NCBI GenBank assembly: GCA_026874595.1
Contig: CM049310.1
Location: 31,995,558-32,059,557 of the forward strand
Source: Sipunculus nudus
Taxonomy: Eukaryota > Annelida > Sipuncula > Golfingiida > Sipunculidae
Reading direction: 5' to 3'
DNA: 64,000 nucleotides
In this document: positions 24,401 to 39,422 of the stretch, in pieces
Numbering within the stretch: the first letter of the stretch is position 1
Layout: every line of letters begins with the position of its first letter
The notes under the pieces: model-generated
Told to the model about the DNA's origin: nothing
The model's database searches: none
The model's input: only the letters and a program-made list of their open reading frames with translations
Translations under genes and position numbers: made by a program

Positions 24401-27400
24401 GGACTTTCCCCATCACCTTATATATTTGATGTTTTCAGGAATTTTTCCTAAACTTAAATTATGTTTGATGTTTTTGGGTTTGATGTTTCAGGAGTTTCCC
24501 CATCACCTTACATATTAGATGCTTTCAGGAATTTCCAATGGACTGTGATCATGTATGATGTTTTCAGGAATTTGCCATGGACTGTGACCATTTATGATGT
24601 TTTCAGAAATTTTCTCCTGGACTTTTATATGTGTGTTGTTTTCAGGAATTTCCCCTGTACTGTCATTATGTTTGATGTTTTAGGAATTTTCAATGGACTG
24701 TGATTATGTATAATGTTTTCAGGAATTTCCCCTTAACTGTGATTATTTTTGTTTTCAGGAATTTCCAATGGACTGTGATTATTTTTGTTTTCAGGAATTT
24801 CCAATGGACTGTGATTATATTTAATGCTTTCAGGAATTTCCAATGGACTGTGATCATGTATGATGTTTTCAGGAATTTGCCATGGACTATGATCATTTTT
24901 GATGTTTTCAGGAATTTCCCCTGGACTTGGATTATGTATGATGTTTTCAGGAATTTCCCCTGGACTATCATTATGTTTGTTGGTTTGGGAGTTTCCCAAT
25001 AACTTTATATATTCGATGTTTTCAGGAATTTTCCCTAGTCTGTGATCATGTTTGATGTTTAGGAGTTTCCCCATCACCTTATTTATTTGATGCTTTCAGT
25101 AATTTCCAATGGACTGTGATCATTTTTGATGCTTTCAGGAATTTCCAATGGACTGTCATCATGCATGATGTTTTCAGGAATTTCCCCTGGACTGTGATTA
25201 TGTATGATGTTTTCAGGAATTTCCCCTGGACTGTGATCATGTTTGATGTTTCAGGACTTTCCCCATCAACTTATATATTTGATGTTTTCAGGAATTTTTC
25301 CTAAACTTAAATCATGTTTGATGTTTTTGGGTTTGATGTTTCAGGAGTTTCCTCATCACCTTACATATTTGATGCTTTCAGGAATTTCCAATGGACTGTG
25401 ATCATGTGTGATGGTTTCAGGAATTTCCCCATGACTGTCATTAAGTTTGATGTTTTAGGAGTTTCCCCATCACCTTATAACTTTGATTTTTTCAGGAATT
25501 TTCCCTAGACTGTGATCTTGTTTGATGTTTTAGAAGTTTCCCCACCACCTTATATATTTCATGCTTTCAGGAATCTCCAATGCACTGTGATCATGTATGA
25601 GGCTTACAGGATTTTCCAATGGACTGTGATCATGTATGATGTTTTCAGGAATTTCCCCTGGACTATCATTTATTTGTTGGTTTAGGAGTTTCCAGTTCAC
25701 CTTATATATTTGATGTTTTCAGGAATTTCAAATGGACCGTGATTAGATTTGATGCTTTCAGGAATTTCCAATGGACTGTGATAATTTTTTATGCTTTCAG
25801 GATATTCCAATGGACTGTCATCATGCATGATATTTCAGGAATTTCCCCTGGACTGTGATTATGTATGATGTTTTCAGGAATTTCCCCTGGACTGTGATCA
25901 TGTTTGATGTTTCAGGACTTTCCCCATCAGCTTATATATTTGATTTTTTTTAAGGAATTTTTCCTAAACTTCAATCATGTTTGATGTTTTTAGGTTTGAG
26001 GTTTCAGGAGTTTCCCCATCACCTTACATATTTGATGCTTTCAGAAATTTCCAATGGACTGTGATCATGTATGATGTTTTCAGGAATTTGCCATGGACTG
26101 TGATCATTTATGATGTTTTCAGAAATTTTCTCCTGGACTTTTATATGTGTGTTGTTTTCAGGAATTTCCCCTGTACTGTCATTATGTTTGATGTTTTAGG
26201 AGTTTCCCCATGACCTTATATTTTTAAGTGTTTTTAGGAATTTTCAATGGACTGTGATTATGTATAATGATTTCAGGAATTTCCCCTTAACTGTGATTAT
26301 TTTTGTTTTCAGGAATTTCCAATGGACTGTGATTATATTTGATGCTTTCAGGAATTTCCAATGGACTGTGATCATGTATGATGTTTTCAGGAATTTGCCA
26401 TGGACTATGATCATGTATGATGTTTTCAGGAATTTCCCCAGGACTTTGATTATGTATGATGTTTTCAGGAATTTCCCCTGGACTATCATTATGTTTCTTG
26501 GTTTGGGAGTTTCCCAATCACCTTATATATTTGAAGTTTTCAGGAATTTTCCCTAGTCTGTGATCATGTTTGATGTTTAGAAGTTTCCCCATCACCATAT
26601 TTATTTGATGCTTTCAGGAATTTCCAATGGACTGTGATCATTTTTGATGCTTTCAGGATATTCCAATGGACTGTCATCATGCATGATATTTCAGGAATTT
26701 CCCCTGAACTGTGATTATGTATGATGTTTTCAGGAATTTCCCCTGGACTGTGATCATGTTTGATGTTTCAGGACTTTCCGAATCACCTTATATATTCGAT
26801 GTTTTTTTTAAGGAATTTTTCCTAAACTTAAATTATGTTTGATGTTTTTGGGTTTGATGTTTCAGGAGTTTCCCCATCACCTTACATATTTGATGCTTTC
26901 AGGAATTTCCAATGGACTGTGATCATGTATGATGTTTTCAGGAATTTCCCCAGGACTTTGATTATGTATGATGTTTTCAGGAATTTCCCCTGGACTATCA
27001 TTATGTTTCTTGGTTTGGGAGTTTCCCAATCACCTTATATATTTGAAGTTTTCAGGAATTTTCCCTAGTCTGTGATCATGTTTGATGTTTAGAAGTTTCC
27101 GGATCACCTTATTTATTTGATGCTTTCAGGAATTTCCAATGGACTGTGATCATTTTTGATGCTTTCAGGATATTCCAATGGACTATCATCATGCATGATG
27201 TTTTCAGGAATTTCCTCCGGACTGTGATTATGTATGATGTTTTCAGGAATTTCCCCTGGACTGTGATCATGTTTGATAATTCAGGACTTTCCCCATCAAC
27301 TTATATATTTGATGTTTTCAGGAATTTTTCTAAACTTAAATCATGTTTGATGTTTTTGGGTTTGATGTTTCAGGAGTGTCCCCATCACCTTACATATTTG

Positions 27401-28440
27401 ATGCTTTCAGGAATTTCCAATGGACTGTGATCATGTATGATGTTTTCAGGAATTTGCCATGGACTGTGATCATGTGTGATGGTTTCAGGAATTTCCCCAT
27501 GACTGTCATTAAGTTTGATGTTTTAGGAGTTTCCCCATCACCTTATATCTTTGGATTTTTTCAGGAATTTTCCCTAGACTGTGATCTTGTTTGATGTTTT
27601 AGAAGTTTCCCCACCACCTTATATATTTCATGCTTTCAGGAATCTCCAATGCACTGTGATCATGTATGAGGCTTTCAGGATTTTCCAATGGACTGTGATC
27701 ATGTATGATGTTTTCAGGAATTTCCCCTTGACTGTGATTATGTATGATGTTTTCAGGAATTTATCCAGGACTTTGATTTTGTGTGATGTTTTCAGGAATT
27801 TCCCCTTGACTGTGATTATATTTAATGTTTAGAAGTTTTCCCATCACCTTTTTTATTTGATGCTTTCAGAAATTTCCAATGGACCGTGATTATATTGGAT
27901 GCCTTCAGGATATCCCAATGGACTGTGATGATGTATGATGTTTTAAGGAATTTGCCATGGACTATGATCATGTATGGTGTTTTCAGGAATTTCCCCTGGA
28001 CTTTGATTATGTATGATGTTTTCAGGAATTTCCCCTGGACTATCATTTATTTGTTGGTTTAGGAGTTTCCAGTTCACCTTATATATTTGATGTTTTCAGG
28101 AATTTTCCCTAGTCTGTGATCATGTTTGATGTTTAGAAGTTTCCCCATCACCATATTTATTTGATGCTTTCAGGAATTTCCAATGGACTGTGATCATTTT
28201 TGATGCTTTCAGGATATTCCAATGGACTGTCATCATGCATGATATTTCAGGAATTTCCCCTGAACTGTGATTATGTATGATGTTTTCAGGAATTTCCCCT
28301 GGACTGTGATCATGTTTGATGTTTCAGGACTTTCCGAATCACCTTATATATTCGATGTTTTTTTTAAGGAATTTTTCCTAAACTTAAATTATGTTTGATG
28401 TTTTTGGGTTTGATGTTTCAGGAGTTTCCCCATCACCTTA

Positions 28441-30298
28441 CATATTTGATGCTTTCAGGAATTTCCAATGGACTGTGATCATGTATGATGTTTTCAGGAA
28501 TTTGCCATGGACTGTGATCATTTATGATGTTTTCAGAAATTTTCTCCTGGACTTTTATATGTGTGTTGTTTTCAGGAATTTCCCCTGTACTATCATTATG
28601 TTTGATGTTTTAGGAGTTTACCCATGACCTTATATTTTTAAGTGTTTTTAAAATTTTTAATGGACTGTGATTATGTATAATGATTTCAGGAATTTCCCCT
28701 TAACTGTGATTATTTTTGTTTTCAGGAATTTCCAATGGACTGTGATTATATTTGATGCTTTCAGGAATTTCCAATGGATTGTGATCATGTATGATGTTTT
28801 CAGGAATTTGCCATGGACTATGATCATTTTTGATGTTTTCAGGAATTTCCCCTGGACTTTGATTATGTATGATGTTTTCAGGAATTTCCCCTGGACTATC
28901 ATTTTTTTTGTTGGTTTAGGAGTTTCCCAATCACCTTATATATTCAATGTTTTCAGGAATTTTCCCTAGTCTGTGATCATGTTTGATGTTTAGAAGTTTC
29001 CCCATCACCTTATTTATTTGATGCTTTCAGGAATTTCCAATGGACTGTGATCTTTTTTGATGCTTTCAGGATATTCCAATGGACTGTCATCATGTATGAT
29101 GTTTTCAGGAATTTCCCCTGGACTGTGATTATGTATGATGTTTTCAGGAATTTCCCCTGGACTGTGATCATGTTTGATGTTTCAGGACTTTCCCCATCAA
29201 CTTATATGTTTGATGTTTTCAGGAATTTTCCCTAGGCTTAAATCATGTTTGCTGTTTTTGGGGTTTCTCCTTAACTCTGATCATATTTTTTGTTCCAGAA
29301 GTTTCGCCTTCTGAGTGGTCATGTTTGCTTTTTTCAGAATGATCACCTTCAGGGAAGCCTGCCCGAGGGAAACATGGCATTAATAGAGACAATCCAGCTG
29401 AAAACAAGTCCCTGAGAGTAGCCAAATCTAGTGCTAGGCCAGGACACATCCAGCTAGCTGTCAATTTGTACCTGGATCATGCCTGTGTGCAGATATCATA
29501 TATGGAACTGGTGAACCTGATAAGAAATTATCATCTGACACATGGGAAGATGATGGTGGTGTTTGGTTGTCAAGAGTCCATCATCTGCTGAAATAAATAA
29601 GGTGACCAGACTTTTACTAATAGCATGATCATGTTTGATGATTTCAGGAATATCTCCTTCACCATGATCATGTTGAATGTTTTCAGGAGTTTCCCCTTCA
29701 CTATGATCATGTTTGATGCTTTCAGGAATTTTCCCTAGACTGTGTTCATGTTTGATGTTTCAGGAGTTTCCCCATTTCCTTATATTTTTTTAATGTTTTT
29801 GGGAATTTCCCATGGACTGTGATCATATATTATGTTTTCAGGATTATCTCTTTCACAATGGTCATGTTTGATGATTTCAGGAATTTCCCCTGGACTGTGA
29901 TCATGTGTGATGTTTTCAGAAGTTTTGCCTTCACTCTGATCATGTTTGATGCTTTCAGAAAATCTCTAGACTGTGATCATGTTTGATGTTTCAGGAGTTT
30001 CCCCATCACCTTACATATTTGATGCTTTCAGGAATTTCCAATGGACTGTGATCATGTATGATGTTTTCAGGAATTTGCCATGGACTGTGATCATGTATGA
30101 TGTTTTCAGGAATTTGCCATGGACTATGATCATGTATGATGTTTTCAGGAATTTCCCCTGGACTTTGATTATGCATGATGTTTTCAGGAATTTCCCCTGG
30201 ACTATCATTTATTTGTTGGTTTAGGAGTTTCCAAATCACCTTATATATTTGATGATTTCAGGAATTTTCCCTAGTCTGTGATCATGTTTGATGTTTAG
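28441..30298 (+). repeat. Higher-order duplication, copy 2
   Basis: Partner of 19543-21400 at a constant offset of 8898 bp. The end points are approximate. Confidence 0.8.
29299..29623 (+). repeat. Terminal-exon-like module, copy 2
   Basis: Near-identical to copy 1 (8898 bp away), with the same ~24-bp deletion and frame break. It ends with the TGA..AATAAA block. Confidence 0.85.
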
Positions 30299-31681
30299 AA
30301 GTTTCCCCATCACCTTATTTATTTGATGCTTTCAGGAATTTCCAATGGACTGTGATCATTTTTGATGCTTTCAGGATATTCCAATGGACTGTCATCATGC
30401 ATGATATTTCAGGAATTTCCCCTGGACTGTGATTATGTATGATGTTTTCAGGAATTTCCCCTGGACTGTGATCATGTTTGATGTTTCAGAACTTTCCCCA
30501 TCAACTTATATATTTGATGTTTTCAGGAATTTTTCCTAAACTTAAATCATGTTTGATGTTTTTGGGTTTGGTGTTTCAGGAGTTTCCCCATCACCTAACA
30601 TATTTGATGCTTTCAGGAATTTCCAATGGACTGTGATCATGTATGATGTTTTCAGAAATTTGCCATGGACTGTGATCATGTATGATGTTTTCAGGAATTT
30701 CCCCTGGACTTTGATTATGCATGATGTTTTCAGGAATTTCCCCTGTACTGTCATTATGTTTGATGTTTTAGGAGTTTCCCCATGACCTTATATTTTTAAG
30801 TGCTTTTAGGAATTTTCAATGGACTGTGATTATGTATAATGATTTCAGGAATTTCCCCTTAACTGTGATTATTTTTGTTTTCAGGAATTTCCAATGGACT
30901 GTGATTATGTATGATGTTTTCAGGAATTTATCCAGGACTTTGATTTTGTGTGATGTTTTCAGGAATTTCCCCTTGACTGTGATTATATTTAATGTTTAGA
31001 AGTTTTCCCATCACCTTTTTTATTTGATGCTTTCAGAAATTTCCAATGGACCGTGATTATATTTGATGCTTTCAGGATATTCCAATGCACTGTGATCATG
31101 TATGATGTTTTCAGGAATTTGCCATGGACTATGATCATGTATGGTGTTTTCAGGAATTTCCCCTGGACTTTATGTATGATGTTTTCAGCATTTCCCCTGG
31201 ACTATCATTTATTTGTTGGTTTAGGAGTTTTCAGTTCACCTTATATATTTGATGTTTTCAGGAATTTTCCCAAGTCTGTGATCATGTTTGATGTTTAGAA
31301 GTTTCCCCATCACCATATTTATTTGATGCTTTCAGGAATTTCCAATGGACTGTGATCAATTTTTATGCTTTCAGGATATTCCAATGGACTGTCATCATGT
31401 ATGATGTTTTCAGGAATTTCCCCTGGACTGTGATTATGTATGATGTTATCAGAAATTTCCCCTGGACTGTGATCATGTATGAAGTTTTCAGAAGTATTGC
31501 CTTCACAGTGATCATGTTTGATGTTTTAAGGAATTTAACCTTCACTGTGATCATGTATGATGTTTTCAAAAGGTTTTCTTCACTGTGGTTATGTTGCATA
31601 CTTTCAGGAATTACCCATGGACTTATCATGTTTGATATTTTTAGGGGTTTCTCCTTAACTCTGATCATATTTTTTGTTCCA

Positions 31682-32009
31682 GGAGTTTCACCTTCTGAGT
31701 GGTCATGTTTGCTTTTTTTTAGAATGATCACCTTCAGGAAAGCCTCTCCGAGGGTAACATGGAATTAATAGAGACAATCCAGCTGAAAACAAGTCCTTGA
31801 GAGTAGCCAAATCTAGTGCTAGGCCAGGACACATCCAGCTAGCTGTCAATTTGTACCTGGATCATGCCTGTGTGCAGATATCATATATGGAACTGGTGAA
31901 CCTGATAAGAATTTTTCATCTGACACATGGGAAGATGATGGTGGTGTTTGGTTGTCAAGAGTCCTTCATCTGCTGAAATAAATAAGGTGACCAGACTTTT
32001 ACTATTAGC
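31682..32009 (+). repeat. Terminal-exon-like module, copy 3
   Basis: Same module. A 138-codon minisatellite frame runs into it from upstream and stops at a TGG AAT TAA just after the start of the module. Confidence 0.85.
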
Positions 32010-35000
32010 ATGATCATGTTTGATGATTTCAGGAATATCTCCTTCACCATGATCATGTATAATGTTTTCAGGAGTTTCCCCTTCACTCTGATCATGTTTG
32101 ACGCTTTCAGGAATTTTCCCTAGACTGTGTTCATGTTTGATGTTTCAGGAGTTTCCCCATTACCTTATATATTTTTAATGTTTTTGGGAATTTCCCATGG
32201 ACTGTGATCATATATTATGTTTTCAGGATTATCTCTTTCACAATGGTCATGTTTTCTGTTTTCAGGAGTTTCGCCTTCACTCTGATCATGTTTGATGTTT
32301 TCAGGAATTTCCCCTGGACTGTGATCATGTGTGATGTTTTCAGAAGTTTTGCCTTCACTCTGATCATGTTTGGTGCTTTCAGAAATTTTCCCTAGACTTT
32401 AATCATGTTTGATGTTTCAGGAGTTTGCCCATCACCTTACATATTTGTTGCTTTCAGGAATTTGCCATGGACTGTGATCATGTATGATATTTTCAGGAAT
32501 TTCCTCTGGACTTTGATTATGTGTGTTGTTTTCAGCAATATCCCCTAGACTGTCATTATGTTCGATGTTTTAGGAGTTTCCCCATCAACTTGTGTATATT
32601 TTAGTGCTTTGAGTAATTTTCAATGGACTCTGATCCTGTATGATGTTTTCAGGAATTAGCCATGGACTGTGATTATATTTGTTGTTTTCAGGAGTTTCCC
32701 CTTCACTATGATCATGTTTGATGCTTTCAGGAATTTTCCCTAGACTGTGTTCATGTTTGATGTTTCAGGAGTTTCCCCATTACCTTATATATTTTTAATG
32801 TTTTTGGGAATTTCCCATGGACTGTGATCATATATTATGTTTTCAGGATTATCTCTTTCACAATGGTCATGTTTGATGTTTTCAGGAATTTCCCCTGGAC
32901 TGTGATCATGTGTGATGTTTTCAGAAGTTTTGCCTTCACTCTGATCATGTTTGATGCTTTCAGAAAATTTTCTCTAGACTGTGATCATGTTTGATGTTTC
33001 AGTAGTTTCCCCATCACCTTACATATTTGATGCTTTCAGGAATTTCTAATGGACTGTGATCATGTATGATGTTTTCAGGAATTTGCCATGGACTGTGATC
33101 ATGTATGATGTTTTCAGGAATTTGCCATGGACTGTGATCATGTGTGATGTTTTCAGACGTTTTGCCTTCACTCTGATCATGTTTGATGCTTTCAGAAAAT
33201 TTTCTTTAGACTGTGATCATTTTTGATGTTTAGAAGTTTTCCCATCACCTTTTTTATTTGATGCTTTCAGAAATTTCCAATGGACCGTGATTATATTTGA
33301 TGCTTTCAGGATATTCCAATGCACTGTGATCATTTTTTATGCTTTCAGGATATTCCAATGGACTGTCATCATGCATGATATTTCAGGAATTTCCCCTGGA
33401 CTGTGATTATGTATGATGTTTTCAGGAATTTCCCCTGGACTGTGATCATGTTTGATGTTTCAGAACTTTCCCCATCAACTTATATATTTGATCTTTTCAG
33501 GAATTTTTCCTAAACTTAAATCATGTTTGATGTTTTTGGGTTTGGTGTTTCAGGAGTTTCCCCTGGACTGTGATCATGTGTGATGTTTTCAGAAGTTTTG
33601 CCTTCTCTCTGATCATGTTTGATGCTTTCAGAAATTTTCCCTAGACTTTAATCATGTTTGATGTTTCAGGAGTTTGCCCATCACCTTACATATTTGTTGC
33701 TTTCAGGAATTTCCAATGGACTGTGATCATGTATGATGTTTTCAGGAATTCGCGATGGACTGGGATCATGTATGATGTTTTCAGGAATTTCCTCTGGACT
33801 TTGATTATGTGTGTTGTTTTCAGCAATATCCCCTAGACTGTCATTATGTTCGATGTTTTAGGAGTTTCCCCATCAACTTGTATATATTTTAGTGCTTTCA
33901 GTAATTTTCAATGGACTCTGATCCTGGATGATGTTTTCAGAAATTAGCCATGGACTGTGATTATATTTGTTGTTTTCAGGAATTTCCCCTGGACTTTGAT
34001 AATGTATGATGTTTTCAGGAATTTCCAATGGACTGTCATTATGTTTGATGTTTTAGGAGTTTCCCCATCACCTTATATATTTGATGTTTTCAGGATTTTC
34101 CCATGGACTCTGATCATGTATTATGTTTCAGGATTATCTCTTTCACAATGGTCATGTTTTATTTTTTCAGGAGTTTCGCCTTAACTCTGATCATGTTTGA
34201 TGTTTTCAGGAATTTCCCCTGGACTGTGATCATGGTTGATGTTTTCAGGAGTTTCGCCTTCACTCTGATCATGTTTGATGCTTTCAGCAAATTTTCCTTG
34301 GACTGATCATGTTTGATGTTTCCGGAGTTTTCCCATCACCTTATATATTTGATGCTTTCAGGAATTTCCAATAGACTGTGATCATGTATGATGCTTTCAG
34401 GATTTTCCAATGGACTGTGATCATTTATGATGTTATCAGGAATTTGCCATGGACTGTGATCATGTATGATGCTTTCAGGAATTTCCCCTGGACTGTGATC
34501 ATGTTTGATGTTTCAGGAGTTTCCCCATATATTTATATATTTGATGTTTTCAGGAATTTTCCCTAGACTTTAATCATGTTTGATGTTTCAGGAGTTTCCC
34601 CATCACCTTATATTTTTTATGCTTTTAGGAATTTTTCCTAGACTGTGATCATGTTTGATGTTTCAGGAGTTTCCCCATCACCTTATATATTTGATGTTTT
34701 CAGGAATTTCCGATCAACTGTGATCATGTATGATGTTTTCAGGATTATCTCTTTCACAGTGGTCATGTTTTATGTTTTCAGGAGTTTTGCCTTCACTCTG
34801 ATCATGTTTGCTGTTTTCAGGAATTTCCCATGGACTGTGATCATGTTTGATGTTTTAATGAGTTTTGCCTTCACTCAGATCATGTTTGATGCTTTAAGAA
34901 ATTTTCCTTGGACTGTGGTCATGTTTGATGTTTCAGGAGTTTCCCCATCACCTTATATATTTTATGCTTTCAGGAATTTCCAATAGACTGTGATCATGTA

Positions 35001-35657
35001 TCATGCTTTCAGGATTTTCCAATGGACTGTGATCATGTTTGATGTTTTCAGGAATTTGCCATGGACTGCGATCATTTATGTTTTCAGGAATTTGCCATGG
35101 ACTGTGATCATGTATGATGTTTTCAGGAATTTCCCCTGGACTGTCATTATGTTTTATGTATAAGGAGTTTTCCCATCACCCTATACATTTGATTTTTCAG
35201 GAATTTCCCATGGACTTATTATGTATTATATTTTCAGGATTATCTCTTTCACAATGGTCATGTTTTCTGTTTTCAGGAGTTTCGCCTTCACTCTGATCAT
35301 GTTTGATGTTTTCAGGAATTTTCCCTAGTCTGTGATCATGTTTGATGTTTAGAAGTTTCCCCATCACCTAATTTATTTGATGCTTTCAGGAATTTCCAAT
35401 GGACTGTGATCATTTTTGATGCTTTCAGGATATTCCAATGGACTGTCATCATGTATGATGTTTTCAGGAATTTCCCCTGGACTGTGTTTATGTATGATGT
35501 TTTCAGGAATTTCCCCTGGACTGAGATTATGTATGATGCTTCAGGACTTTCCCCATCAACTTATATGTTTGATGTTTTCAGGAATTTTCTCTAGGCTTAA
35601 ATCATGTGTGATGTTTTTGGGGTTTCTCCTTAACTCTGATCATATTTTTTGTTCCAG

Positions 35658-35983
35658 GAGTTTTGCCTTCTGAGTGGTCATGTTTGCTTTTTTCAGAATG
35701 ATCACTTTCAGGAAAGCCTGCCCGAGGGAAACATGGCATTCATAGAGACAATCCAGCTGAAAACAAGTCCCTGACGGCAGCCAAATCTAGTGCTAGGCCA
35801 GGACACATCCAGCTAGCTGTCAATCTGTACCTGGATCATGCCTGTGTGCAGATATCATATATGGAACTGGTGAACCTGATAAGAAATTATCATCTGACAC
35901 ATGGGAAGATGATGGTGGTGTTTGGTTGTCAAGAGTTCTTCCTCTGCTGAAATAAATAAGGTTACCAGACTTTAACTTATAGC
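35658..35983 (+). repeat. Terminal-exon-like module, copy 4
   Basis: Same module with small substitutions; the AATAAA block is retained. Confidence 0.85.
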
Positions 35984-38751
35984 ATGATCATGTTTGATGA
36001 TTTCAGGAATATCTTCTTCACCATGATCATGTTTAATGTTCAGGAGTTTCCCCTTCACTATGATCATGTTTGATGCTTTCAGGAATTTTTCCTTAGACTG
36101 TGATCATGTTTATTGTTTCAGGAGTTTCCCCATCACCTTATATATTTGATGAGGGAATTTCCTATGGACTGTGATCATATATTATGTTTTCAGGATTATC
36201 TCTTTCACAATGGTCATGTTTTATGTTTTCAGGAGTTTCGCCTTCACTCTGATCATGTTTGATGTTTTCAGGAATTTCCCCTGGACTGTGATCATGTGTG
36301 ATGTTTTCAGAAGTTTTGCCTTCACCCTGATCATGATTGATGCTTTCAGAAATTTTCCCGAGACTGTGATTATGTGTTGTTTTCAGGAATATCCCCTAGA
36401 CTGTCATTATGTTTGATATTTTAGGAGTTTCCCCATCAACTTATATATTTTTAGTGCTTTCAGTAATTTTCAATGGACTCTGATCATGTATGATGTTTTC
36501 AGGATTTCCCCTTTGACTGTGATTATATTTGTTGTTTTCAGGAATTTCCAATGGACTGTGAATAAATTTGATGCTTTCAGGAATTTCCAATGGACTGTGA
36601 ATATATTTGATGCTTTCAGGAATTAGCCATGGACTGTGATCATGTATGATGTTTACAGGAATTTCCCCTGGACTTTGATTATGTATGATGTTTTCAGGAA
36701 TTTCCCCTGGACTGTGATCATGTTTGATGTTTTCAGGAGTTTTGCCTTCACTCTGATCATGTTTGATGTTTTCAGAAATTTTGCCTTCACTCTGATCATG
36801 TTTGATGTTTTCAGAAATTTTCCTTGGACTGTGGTCGTGTTTGATGTATCAGGAGTTTCCCCATCACCTTATATATTTGATGCTTTCAGGAATTTTCAGT
36901 AGACTGTGATCATGTATGATGCTTTCAGGATTTTCCAATGGACTGTGATCATGTATGATGTTATCAGGAATTTGCCATGGACTGTGATCATGTTGATGTT
37001 TCAGGAGTTTCCCCATCAATTTATATATTTGATGTTCTCAGGAATTTTCCCTAGACTTTAATCATGTTTGATGTTTCAGTAGTTTCCCCGTCACCTTATA
37101 TATTTGATGTTTTCAGGAATTTCCCATGAACTGTGATCATGTATCATGTTTTCAGGATTATCTCTTTCACAATGGTCATGTTTTATGTTTTCAGGAGTTT
37201 CGCCTTCACTCTGATCATGTTTGATGTTTTCAGGAATTTCCCCTGGACTGTGACCATCTTTGATGTTTTCAGGAGTTTTGCCTTCACTTTGATCATGTTT
37301 GATGCTTTCAGAAATTTTCCTTGGACTGCGGTCATGTTTGATGCTTTCAGAGATTTTCCTTGGACTGTGGTCATGTATGATGCTTTCAGGAGTTTCCCCA
37401 TCACCTTATATATTTGATGCTTTCAGGAATTTCCAATTGACAGTGATCATGTATGATGCTTTCAGGATTTTCCAATGGACTGTGATCATGTATGATGTTT
37501 TCAGGAATTTGCTATGGACTACGATCATGTATGATGTTTTCAGGAATTGCCCCTTGACTGTGATTATATTTGTTGTTTACAGGAATTTCTAATGGACTGT
37601 GATTGTATTTGATGCTTTCAGGAATTGCCAATGGACTGTGATCATATATGATGTTTTCAGGAACTAGCCATGGACTGTGATCATGTATGATGTTTTCAGG
37701 AATTTCCCCTGGACTTTATGTATGTTTTCAGGAATTTCCCATGGACTGTGATCATGTATTATGTTTTCAGGATTATCTCTTTCACAATGGTCATGTTTTA
37801 TGTTTTCAGGAGTTTGGCCTTCACTCTGATAATGTTTGATGTTTTCAGGAATTTCCCCTGGACTGTTATCATGTTTGATGTTTTCAGGAGTTTCCCCATC
37901 ACCTTATATATTCATGCTTTCTGGAATTTCCAGTGGACTGTTATCATGTAAAGTGTTTTCAGCATTTTCCAATGGACTGTGATCATGTATGATGTTTTCA
38001 GGAATTTCCCCTTGACTGAGATTATGTATGATGTTTTCAGGAATTAGTCCAGGACTTTGATTTCTTGTGATGTTTTCAGGAATTTCCCCTGGACTGTCAT
38101 TATATTTGATGTTTAAGGAGTTTCCCAATTACCTCATATTTTTTAAGTGCTTTCAGGAATTTCCAATGGACTGTGATCATGAATGATGTTTTCATGAATT
38201 TCCCCTAGACTGTGATTATATATGTTTTCAGGAATAATATATTTGATTGTTTCAGGAATTTCCAATGGACAGTGATCATTAATGATGCTTTCAGGATTTT
38301 TCCAATGGACTGTGATCATGTATAATGTTTTCAGGAATTTCCCCTTGACTGTGATCATGTATGATGTTTTCAGGAATTTGCCATAACCTGTCATCATGTT
38401 TGATGTTTTAGGAGTTTCCACATCACCTTATATATTTGATATTTTCAAGAATTTTTCCTAGACTTTGATCATGTTTGATGCTTTCAGGAATTTTCACTAA
38501 ACTGTGATCATGTTTGATGTTTTAGGAGTTTCCCAATCACCTTATATATTTGATGTTTCAAGAATTTCCCATAAACTCTGATCATGTATGATATTTTCAG
38601 GAATTTCTTCAGCACTGTAATCATATTTGATGTTTTCAGGAGGTTTCCTTCACTGTGGTTATGCTGCATATTTTCAGGAATTACTCATGGACCTATCATG
38701 TTTGATGTCTTTAGGGGTTTCTCCTAAACTCTTAACATATTTTTTGTTCCT

Positions 38752-39104
38752 GGGGTTTCACCTTCTGAGTGGTTATGTTTGGTTTTTTCAGAATGATCAC
38801 CATTAGGAAAGCCTGCCCGAGTGTGAAACATGGCATTAATGGAGACAGTCCAGGTGAAAACAAGTCCCTGAGAGTAGCCAAACTTACTGCTAGGCCAGGA
38901 CTACCTACTTTGACAGCTCCACTCATCCAGCTAGCTGTCAATCTGTACCTGGATCATGCGTGTCTGCAGGTATCATATATGGAACTGGTGAACCTGATAA
39001 GAAATTATCATCTGACACATGGGAAGATGATGGTGGTGTTTGGTTGTCAAGAGTCCTTAATCTGCTGAAAAAAATAAGTTGACCAGACTTTTACTAATAC
39101 CAAG
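38752..39104 (+). repeat. Terminal-exon-like module, copy 5 (longest and only open copy)
   Basis: A continuous frame runs from 38769 to 39068 (99 codons) across the whole module, ending FGCQESLIC and TGA. This copy keeps about 24 bp (CTACCTACTTTGACAGCTCC) that copies 1-4 lack, and has GTGTGAAAC where the others have lost 2 nt, so it may be closest to the ancestral sequence. I do not recognise the peptide. It could be a captured last exon of a cellular gene. The AATAAA at the end is damaged in this copy (GAAAAAAATAAG). Confidence 0.8.
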
Positions 39105-39422
39105 ATCATGTTTTTAGGAATTTCCCCTGGATTTTGATTATGTGTAATGTTTTCAGGAATTTCCCCTGGATTGTCATTATGTTTGATGTTCTAGGAGTTT
39201 CCCCATCACCTTATATATTTCATGTTTTCAGGAATGTTCCCTAGATTGTGATCATGTTTGATGTTTTAGAAGTTTCCCCATCACCTTATATATTTGATGC
39301 TTTCAGGAATTTCCAATGGACTGTGATCACTTATGATGCTTTCAGGATTTTCCAATGGACTGTGATCATGTTTGATGTTTCATGAGTTTCCCAATCACCT
39401 TATATTTTTTTACATGGACTGT

